From: an uncultured Ruminococcus sp.
Lineage (GTDB): Bacteria > Bacillota > Clostridia > Oscillospirales > Ruminococcaceae
DNA length: 26,072 bases
Direction of reading: 5' to 3'
Assembly (NCBI RefSeq): GCF_937915125.1
Contig: NZ_CALDMP010000023.1
Span: 1-26,072 of the forward strand
This document shows, piece after piece, positions 1-5,329 of this stretch. A model generated the notes under the pieces. That model made no database searches and was not told the origin of the DNA. It worked only from the letters and a program-made list of their open reading frames with translations. A program made the translations under genes and the position numbers. Positions within the stretch are counted from its first letter, which is position 1. Each line of letters opens with the position of its first letter.

Positions 1-56
1 TTGACGAAAAATCTGACGGCGCATCTGACGCACAATCTTTGTGCGGTATTGCCTTA
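1..56 (-). mobile_element. Partial MITE-like element (terminal part)
   Basis: The window opens inside a short repeat that ends with CTTTGTGCGGTATTGCCTTA at 37-56. This is the reverse complement of the left terminus of the complete element at 7884-8080. The inner part (TCTGACG, GACGAAAAATCTGACG) also matches the interior of that element, but a stretch is missing relative to it. No coding capacity is visible, so it is a non-autonomous miniature element cut by the window edge. Confidence 0.7.
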
Positions 57-83
57 TATTTTCTGAGTAAAACAAATCTCGTT

Positions 84-325
84 TCAAACGTTCCACCGGA
101 ACGTTTGAAAAATTTAACTTGATGAAATGGCTTTACAAGGAGGGGCGGTCTTGTTCGCCCCTCCTCGAAAAAGCTGTCGCTTTTTCTCACCACCCTCTCC
201 GTGCGCCGAAAGTACGGCGCAGGGTGTTTCGCCGTCTGCGGACGGCGACCAGGGCTCCTCGCCCTGGACCTCGCCAGCATTTTTGAAAAATTGCTGGATC
301 AAAAAACTTCATTGCCGCCTGCGGC
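84..325 (+). repeat. Hairpin-chain intergenic repeat, copy 1 (full)
   Basis: This is a copy of the modular GC-rich repeat that recurs through the window. In order it contains these stem-loops: CAAACGTTCC/GGAACGTTTG (85-107), GGAGGGGCG/CGCCCCTCC with loop GTCTTGTT (139-164), AAAAAGC/GCTTTTT, a nested CACCCT...AGGGTG stem, CGCCGTC/GACGGCG with loop TGCG, CCAGGGC/GCCCTGG, a CCAGCA...TGCTGG stem, and a closing GCCGCCTGCGGC. Open frames across it on both strands resemble those in the other copies and are most likely not genes. No other gene is seen in 1-537. Confidence 0.8.
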
Positions 326-490
326 GTGGTGGTTATGCAAAGAAATTATCGCAGATTTTGACAGGATGCCCTTGCATAATTTGCAGGAATCTCCCGAATC
401 GTGGATGTTTATGCGAAAATATCCCGAAAATCCTGGCTTTTTCCGTGAAAACCCAACTTTTTTTCTCTGGCAATCATTTCCCGAATCTGC

Positions 491-496
491 TACAAT
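491..496 (+). promoter_or_regulatory. Candidate -10 box for noc
   Basis: TACAAT lies 42 bases before the noc start. The hexamer 17 bases upstream (TGGCAA, 468-473) matches the -35 consensus poorly, so the promoter is tentative. The 326-537 stretch otherwise holds three similar CCCGAA-containing direct repeats, at about 390-400, 419-432 and 475-486. Confidence 0.35.
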
Positions 497-537
497 AAAA
501 CTACAGAGGGAAACGCCCATTGCGAAAGGAAGTTACT

Positions 538-1356
538 ATGGCAGGATTTTTAACCTTCACCCGTGAGAAACCCATCAACCGTATTGTCGAAGTGGAAATC
601 AGCGAGATCGTCCCCAATCCCCACCAGCCCCGGACAGAATTCGATCTGGCAGATATCCAGTCGCTGGCAGAGAGTATTATGCAGAACGGCATCCTACAGC
701 CCCTGACCGTCCGCCGGGGAAATGACCGCTATGAACTGATTGCCGGAGAACGCCGTCTCCGTGCGGCAAAGCTGGCAGGAATGCACGCCGTGCCCTGCAT
801 TATTCTGGATATCAGTTCCCGAAATTCCGCCATTATGGCACTGGTAGAGAATATCCAGCGGCAGGATCTTTCTTTTTTCGACGAAGCCAGCGCCATTGAA
901 AAACTCATTACATACTACGGCATGACCCAGGAGGATGCTGCTGCAAAACTGGGAAAGGCGCAGAGTACCATTGCCAATAAACTGCGCCTGCTGCGCCTGA
1001 CAGGGGAGGAACGGGAGGTAATCATGAAATACAACCTCACCGAACGCCACGCCCGGGCACTGCTGCGGCTGGCATCTCCCAGCGAACGTCTGACGGTTCT
1101 GGAAAAAGTCGTCAAGCAGAATCTGAACGTGGAGAAAACCGAAGCCGCCGTAGAGGAAATGATCGGTCAGAAAAAGAGCCGGGAAAGCTATAAAAAGCGC
1201 AGCAAGGTGTTCCAGAACGTGCGGATCTTCGTGAATACCATCACCAAAGCCGTAGAGACCATGCAGGCTGCCGGCATCAAGGCGGATTCCCAGAAGATCC
1301 AGCGGGAGGATTATATCGAATACCGGGTGCGGATCCCTATCGGGGAGAAGAAATAA
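538..1356 (+). CDS. noc: Nucleoid occlusion protein Noc (ParB-family CTPase)
   Basis: This 272-residue protein has the ParB fold. The N-terminal domain carries the GERRLRAAK motif (about residues 70-78) that in the family binds CTP. A helix-turn-helix follows at about 129-155, then a C-terminal dimerisation region. The recognition helix reads KAQSTIANKL; Gln and Lys at these positions are typical of Noc, whereas the ParB at 2543 has KSRSAVANSL. Noc proteins bind their own DNA sites and the membrane and keep the division septum off the nucleoid. The ATG at 538 was chosen over a TTG at 520 because GAAAGGAAG sits just upstream. It is followed by a terminator that contains a parS site, and then by parA-parB, the classical origin-proximal order. 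A plain second ParB is the alternative. Confidence 0.85.
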   Translation: MAGFLTFTREKPINRIVEVEISEIVPNPHQPRTEFDLADIQSLAESIMQNGILQPLTVRRGNDRYELIAGERRLRAAKLAGMHAVPCIILDISSRNSAIMALVENIQRQDLSFFDEASAIEKLITYYGMTQEDAAAKLGKAQSTIANKLRLLRLTGEEREVIMKYNLTERHARALLRLASPSERLTVLEKVVKQNLNVEKTEAAVEEMIGQKKSRESYKKRSKVFQNVRIFVNTITKAVETMQAAGIKADSQKIQREDYIEYRVRIPIGEKK

Positions 1357-1362
1357 TGTTCA

Positions 1363-1404
1363 GCAAGGGCAATGTTTCACGTGAAACGCTGCCCTGCTTT
1401 TTTT
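1363..1404 (+). terminator. noc terminator with an embedded parS
   Basis: GCAAGGGC (1363-1370) pairs with GCCCTGC (1391-1397) with one bulged A. The inner stem is the parS palindrome GTTTCAC/GTGAAAC (1374-1387). Seven T residues follow (1398-1404). The structure has the form of an intrinsic terminator for noc whose upper stem is a ParB binding site. Confidence 0.65.
1373..1388. promoter_or_regulatory. parS site 1 (15 of 16 matches)
   Basis: TGTTTCACGTGAAACG differs from the 16-base parS consensus TGTTTCACGTGAAACA only at the last base. In the transcript the deviating G can form a wobble pair with the opposing U, so the stem is kept. It is one of a pair 31 bases apart in front of parA. Confidence 0.88.
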
Positions 1405-1419
1405 GTTTCACGTGAAACA
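1404..1419. promoter_or_regulatory. parS site 2 (perfect)
   Basis: TGTTTCACGTGAAACA is an exact match to the parS consensus bound by ParB (Spo0J). It lies between noc and parA, 39 bases upstream of the predicted parA -35 box, so ParB loading here could also affect parAB transcription. Confidence 0.95.
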
Positions 1420-1457
1420 TTTTCTCGCTCTTTTTCCCAAAAAATTTCCCCAAAGCC

Positions 1458-1486
1458 TTTACAACCGGCAGAAATCATGCTATAAT
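1458..1486 (+). promoter_or_regulatory. Promoter for parA-parB
   Basis: TTTACA (1458-1463) and TATAAT (1481-1486) are separated by 17 bases, a strong match to a housekeeping sigma-A promoter. The transcript would start near 1493. It would carry a leader of about 230 nucleotides made almost entirely of the MITE-like element at 1503-1697. Confidence 0.75.
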
Positions 1487-1502
1487 AAAGATAACATTCT
1501 CT

Positions 1503-1697
1503 AGGAATCACTGATTCAATCACGCCTTGCGGCTTGGCACGCATCTTGCTTGCATCTTTTGCGTCATATTTCACAAAAATGCTCGTGAATACACAAAGTA
1601 TTCACTGCGCTTTTTGTTTCATCTGACGAAAAATCTGATGCAGTTTATGCTTGCAGAGTACAATCTGCGCACCAGATTTAATCAGTGCTTCCTTAAA
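1503..1697. mobile_element. MITE-like element, divergent-terminus subfamily
   Basis: The interior is the reverse complement of the element at 7884-8080. It includes the hairpin GTGAATACACAAAGTATTCAC and the flanking CATCTGACGAAAAATCTGA. The ends differ from that family but match each other: GGAATCACTGATT near the left end and AATCAGTGCTTCC near the right end are inverted repeats with one mismatch. It occupies the space between the parA promoter and the parA ribosome site. A long in-frame N-terminal extension of parA through this element is spurious. Confidence 0.65.
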
Positions 1698-1724
1698 ATT
1701 TATGCGCAGAAAGGAAGAAACAGC

Positions 1725-2546
1725 GTGAGTATGGTGTATGCAGTAGCCAATCAGAAGGGCGGCGTGGGAAAATCCACAACAGTTGTCAACCTGGGCGCAT
1801 ATCTCGGCTCCCGGGGAAAACGAGTGCTCTGCGTGGATATTGACCCTCAGGGCAACACTACCACGGGATTCGGCATCAAGAAAAAGCATCTGAAAGCTTC
1901 AGCCTATGAGGTGCTCATCGGAAAAAACAGCATCCAGGAGGCAATCGTGCGAACTGCCTTTGAAAATGTCAGCATCCTGCCGGCACGGAATACCCTTGCG
2001 GGTGCAGAGCTGGAGCTGTCCAATATGGACAACCGCATGAACCGCCTGAAAATGCAGCTTCTGACCTGTAAGCTGGATTATGACTACATTCTCATTGACT
2101 GTCCGCCGGCGCTGGGCTTGCTCACCATTAATGGATTGGTGGCGGCGGATAAGCTGCTGATCCCCATGCTTGCGGAGTTCTATGCTCTGGAGGGCTTGTC
2201 CCAGCTGACCAATACCATTAAGGTGGTGCGGAGCAATTATAATCCTACGCTGGACATCGGCGGCATTCTGTTCGTGATGTTTGACCCCCGGCTGAATGTA
2301 TCACGACAGGTGGAAGAGGAAGTGGAAAAGTATTTTCCGGGAAAGGTGTTCCAGACGAAAATTCCCCGGAACGTGCGTCTTTCAGAGGCCCCCAGCCACG
2401 GCAAACCGGTCATGTATTACGATCGTCTTTCCAAGGGTGCGGAGGCGTATATGCAGCTTGGCATGGAACTTCTGGGAGAGAAGCCGCCGGAGAAAAAGCG
2501 GCGGATGCTGGTATTCGGAAAGAAAAGGGAGCGTGAAAGCGAATGA
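1725..2546 (+). CDS. parA: Chromosome partitioning ATPase ParA (Soj)
   Basis: This 273-residue protein is a ParA/MinD-type P-loop ATPase. The deviant Walker A KGGVGKST lies at residues 11-18, followed by the VDIDPQGN motif and the Walker B-like DCPPALG. ParA binds DNA non-specifically as an ATP dimer, and ParB at parS stimulates its ATPase. In Firmicutes it also modulates DnaA. The GTG at 1725 is chosen because AAGGAAG ends seven bases upstream and the protein then starts MSMVYAVANQKGG, the usual family start. The ATG at 1731 is possible. The coding region ends in a 4-base ATGA overlap with parB, indicating translational coupling. Confidence 0.93.
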   Translation: MSMVYAVANQKGGVGKSTTVVNLGAYLGSRGKRVLCVDIDPQGNTTTGFGIKKKHLKASAYEVLIGKNSIQEAIVRTAFENVSILPARNTLAGAELELSNMDNRMNRLKMQLLTCKLDYDYILIDCPPALGLLTINGLVAADKLLIPMLAEFYALEGLSQLTNTIKVVRSNYNPTLDIGGILFVMFDPRLNVSRQVEEEVEKYFPGKVFQTKIPRNVRLSEAPSHGKPVMYYDRLSKGAEAYMQLGMELLGEKPPEKKRRMLVFGKKRERESE

Positions 2547-3379
2547 CAATTGGCGGATTGGGCAGCGGTCTGGATTTTCTCTATGACGAAAATGCTGCCG
2601 ATGTGCAGGTAAAAAAAACACTGCGCCTTTCGGAACTGGAGCCGAACCGGGATCAGCCCAGAAAGCAGTTCAGTGAAGAATCTATCCAGACTCTGGCGGA
2701 TTCCATTCAGCAGTATGGCATGATCCAGCCCATTCTGGTGCGCCCTCTGGGGTTGAATTATCAGATCGTTGCCGGAGAACGCCGCTGGCGTGCAGCCCGG
2801 ATGCTGGGGCTGGATGAAGTGCCTGTGGTGATCCGGGAGCTGTCCGATGAAGAGACTATGGCGATCGCCCTGATCGAGAATTTGCAGCGGGAAAACCTCA
2901 ACCCCATGGAAGAGGCAAATGGCTATGACCAGCTTATGAAAAAGTTCAATATGACCCAGGATGAAGTGGCGAAGCATGTGGGAAAATCCCGGAGCGCAGT
3001 GGCAAATTCCCTGCGTCTGCTGAAGCTGCCCTTTGGCATCAAGAAGATGGTAGAACAGGGCGATCTGAGCGCCGGACATGCTCGTGCATTGCTGGGAATC
3101 CATGATGATGATCTGCTGCTGGATACGGCAGTGAAAGCTTCTCAGGGTAAGCTAACGGTGCGTGCGGTGGAGAAGATCGCCGCCAATGAGGCGAAAATGA
3201 CTGCACCTCAGCCGCTTATCAAGGAGGATAGCTTCTTTACGGAAATCGAGATCAGCCTGGAAGCACGTCTGGGACGGCGTGTCTCCGTGTCCTATGGAAA
3301 AAATAAGGGCACACTGAATCTGGAATTTTACGATAAGGAAGACCTTGCAGCACTGGCGCAGCGGCTAACGAAAGAATGA
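2543..3379 (+). CDS. parB: Chromosome partitioning protein ParB (Spo0J)
   Basis: This is a 278-residue ParB. The N-terminal domain contains GERRWRAARM (the CTP-binding/arginine-patch region, about residues 77-86). It is followed by the ENLQREN motif, a central helix-turn-helix with MTQDEVAKHVGKSRSAVANSLR, and a C-terminal dimerisation domain. The Arg in KSRSAV is the ParB-type specificity residue, which distinguishes it from the Noc-type protein at 538. It loads at parS sites, of which four are visible here, spreads as a CTP clamp and recruits SMC. It is translationally coupled to parA. The end of the gene lies in a short tandem duplication that includes parS half-sites. Confidence 0.94.
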   Translation: MTIGGLGSGLDFLYDENAADVQVKKTLRLSELEPNRDQPRKQFSEESIQTLADSIQQYGMIQPILVRPLGLNYQIVAGERRWRAARMLGLDEVPVVIRELSDEETMAIALIENLQRENLNPMEEANGYDQLMKKFNMTQDEVAKHVGKSRSAVANSLRLLKLPFGIKKMVEQGDLSAGHARALLGIHDDDLLLDTAVKASQGKLTVRAVEKIAANEAKMTAPQPLIKEDSFFTEIEISLEARLGRRVSVSYGKNKGTLNLEFYDKEDLAALAQRLTKE

Positions 3380-3408
3380 GTGTTTCACCAAAAGAATCAG
3401 TGTTTCAC
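3371..3408 (+). repeat. 20-base tandem duplication with two parS half-sites
   Basis: Two successive units contain AAAGAATGAG or AAAGAATCAG followed by TGTTTCAC. The first unit contains the parB stop codon. TGTTTCAC (3381-3388 and 3401-3408) is exactly half of parS, but the two halves are in direct, not inverted, order. Confidence 0.75.
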
Positions 3409-3414
3409 TTTCCA

Positions 3415-3542
3415 ATCAAGGCGGCCCAGGCAAGCTGGTTCAGCTGAGCCCGGCTGGCGCAGGTTCAGGGCTCCTCGCCCTTGACCTCGCCCGCATTTTT
3501 GAAAAGCTGTTGGATCAAAAAACTTCATTGCCGCCTGCGGCG
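3415..3542 (+). repeat. Hairpin-chain intergenic repeat, partial copy
   Basis: This holds the 3' modules of the repeat family: the AGCTGGTTCAGCTGAGCC segment, AGGGCTCCTCGCCCT, the GCATTTTTGAAAAGC stem, and the closing TTCATTGCCGCCTGCGGC. The upstream stem-loops present in copy 1 are absent. Confidence 0.7.
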
Positions 3543-3560
3543 ATGTGTGTTTTACAGTTA

Positions 3561-3576
3561 TGTTTCACGTGAAACA
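3561..3576. promoter_or_regulatory. parS site 3 (perfect)
   Basis: TGTTTCACGTGAAACA is an exact consensus parS, placed between the repeat and serS. A short GGGAG/CTCCC hairpin (3587-3600) lies between it and the serS ribosome site. Confidence 0.95.
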
Positions 3577-3624
3577 AATATAAAATGGGAGGATTCTCCC
3601 TGAAAATAGGAAGGAAAAGCAACC

Positions 3625-4908
3625 ATGATCGATATCAAATGGATCCGGAATGATCCGGAAAAAGTGAAGGAAAACATTCGCAAAAAGTTCCAGGACGACA
3701 AGCTGCCCTTGGTCGATGAAGTGGCAGAACTGGACAAGAAATTCCGTGAGGCAAAGGTACAGGGCGACGAACTGCGCAGCCAGCGGAAAACCATCAGCAA
3801 GAAAATCGGCGCACTTATGGGACAGGGCAAAAAGGATGAGGCAGAAGCTGTCAAGGCAGAAGTGGGTGCCATCGGCGAAAAGCTGGAGGAACTGGAAAAG
3901 CTGGAAACAGAGCTGTCCGCACGTATCCGGGAAATCATGCTGGTGATCCCGAACTTTATTGACGATTCCGTACCCATCGGCAAGGACGATTCTGAGAATG
4001 TGGAAGTACAGCGCTTCGGCGAACCTTTTGTGCCGGAATTCGAAGTGCCCTATCATGTGGACATTATGGAAAAGCTCCACGGCATTGATATTGATGCTGC
4101 CCGGAAAACCAGCGGCAACGGCTTCTATTATCTCTGCGGTGACATTGCACGCCTGCATTCTTCCATTCTGGCATATGCCCGTGATTTCATGATCAGCAAG
4201 GGCTTTACTTACTATATTCCGCCCTTTATGATTCGCAGCAACGTGGTTACCGGTGTAATGAGCTTTGCGGAAATGGAAGGCATGATGTACAAGATCGAGG
4301 GCGAGGATCTCTATCTCATCGGAACCAGCGAGCACTCCATGATCGGCAAGTTCATCGATACCATTGTGCCGGAGGAGGAACTGCCCAAGACCCTGACCAG
4401 CTATTCTCCTTGTTTCCGGAAAGAAGTGGGCGCACATGGCATTGAGGAGCGTGGCGTATATCGGATTCACCAGTTCGAAAAGCAGGAGATGATCGTTGTC
4501 TGCAAGCCGGAGGAGAGTATGGATTGGTTCCATAAGATGTATGGTTACACCGTAGAATTTTTCCGCAGCATGGATGTTCCGGTGCGCACACTGGAGTGCT
4601 GCTCCGGCGATCTGGCTGATCTGAAGGTCAAGAGCATTGACGTAGAAGCATGGTCTCCTCGTCAGAAGAAGTATTTCGAAGTGGGCAGCTGCTCCAACCT
4701 GGGAGATGCACAGGCAAGACGTCTGGGCATTCGTGTCAAGGATAAGGACGGCAATAAGTACTTTGCACATACCCTGAATAATACTGTTGTGGCACCGCCG
4801 CGTATGCTCATTGCATTTCTGGAGAACAACCTGAACGAGGACGGTTCTATCCGTATTCCCGAGCCGCTCCAGCGCTACATGTTCACCGACTGCATTCGCC
4901 CGGAATAA
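3625..4908 (+). CDS. serS: Seryl-tRNA synthetase, archaeal-like sequence type
   Basis: This 427-residue cytosolic class II synthetase charges tRNA-Ser with serine using ATP. An N-terminal antiparallel coiled coil (about 28-105) is the tRNA-binding arm. The catalytic domain holds a TSEHS segment (234-238), motif 2 around CFRKEVGAHG and RIHQFEKQE (263-288), and motif 3 HTLNNTVVAPPRML (382-395). The motifs are complete, but they differ from the common bacterial forms (TAEVP, FRSEAGSAGRDTRG, LNGSGLAVGR) and look closer to SerRS of many archaea. The start has AGGAAGG ten bases upstream. No T-box leader is apparent in the 245 bases before it. Confidence 0.92.
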   Translation: MIDIKWIRNDPEKVKENIRKKFQDDKLPLVDEVAELDKKFREAKVQGDELRSQRKTISKKIGALMGQGKKDEAEAVKAEVGAIGEKLEELEKLETELSARIREIMLVIPNFIDDSVPIGKDDSENVEVQRFGEPFVPEFEVPYHVDIMEKLHGIDIDAARKTSGNGFYYLCGDIARLHSSILAYARDFMISKGFTYYIPPFMIRSNVVTGVMSFAEMEGMMYKIEGEDLYLIGTSEHSMIGKFIDTIVPEEELPKTLTSYSPCFRKEVGAHGIEERGVYRIHQFEKQEMIVVCKPEESMDWFHKMYGYTVEFFRSMDVPVRTLECCSGDLADLKVKSIDVEAWSPRQKKYFEVGSCSNLGDAQARRLGIRVKDKDGNKYFAHTLNNTVVAPPRMLIAFLENNLNEDGSIRIPEPLQRYMFTDCIRPE

Positions 4909-4959
4909 AAATCAGTATTTGTAACACAAGAATACATTCTCTCCCATCTGCAAAAAGAT

Positions 4960-5152
4960 TGCATGGCAAGCTGGTCCAGCTGAGCCCAGCTGGCTCGCCA
5001 TCTTTAGGGCGAGTTTGCCGATGCCATTTCCGCTGGGCATCGGGCTGGCGCAGGTCCAGGGCTGCGGCGGCGACAAGGGGCTTTGCCCCTTGACCCCACC
5101 AGCATTTTTGAAAAATTGCTGGATCAAAAAACTTCATTGCCGCCTGCGGCGT
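4960..5152 (+). repeat. Hairpin-chain intergenic repeat, rearranged copy
   Basis: It carries the AAGCTGGTCCAGCTGAGC segment and an inserted GC-rich section. A hairpin AAGGGGC/GCCCCTT then stands in place of the usual CCAGGGC/GCCCTGG, followed by the CAGCATTTTTGAAAAATTGCTG stem and the closing GCCGCCTGCGGC. It lies in the 421-base space between the convergent serS and the kinase gene. Confidence 0.7.
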
Positions 5153-5180
5153 GAGGAGCTGCAGCCTTGTATAAACATAG

Positions 5181-5212
5181 TTTTCCACATTTTAAACTTC
5201 CGCTGTGGAAAA
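5181..5212. repeat. Inverted pair of DnaA-box-like 9-mers
   Basis: TTTTCCACA (5181-5189) and TGTGGAAAA (5204-5212) form a perfect 9-base inverted repeat with 14 bases between. Each differs at one base from the DnaA box TTATCCACA. A related TGTGGAAAG lies at 5301-5309. The function is undetermined. Confidence 0.4.
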
Positions 5213-5234
5213 TCTGCTGGATTAAAAATATACA

Positions 5235-5274
5235 AAAACCGCCGAAATCACGTGGATTTCGGCGGTTTTATTTT
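5235..5274. terminator. Bidirectional intrinsic terminator
   Basis: AAAACCGCCGAAATC (5235-5249) and GATTTCGGCGGTTTT (5255-5269) form a perfect 15-base-pair stem with loop ACGTG. It is followed by TATTTT on the plus strand and preceded by an A-rich tract for the minus strand. It sits between the convergent serS and the two-component operon and can end both transcripts. Confidence 0.88.
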
Positions 5275-5329
5275 CTTTGAATTTTTTGACTGTTGAAAAG
5301 TGTGGAAAGATGCTTTGTCGAAAATCATC

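Noticed and set aside
1527..1724. N-terminal extension of ParA by 66 residues
   Set aside because: The extension translates the MITE-like element, has no family similarity, and a good ribosome site precedes the GTG at 1725.
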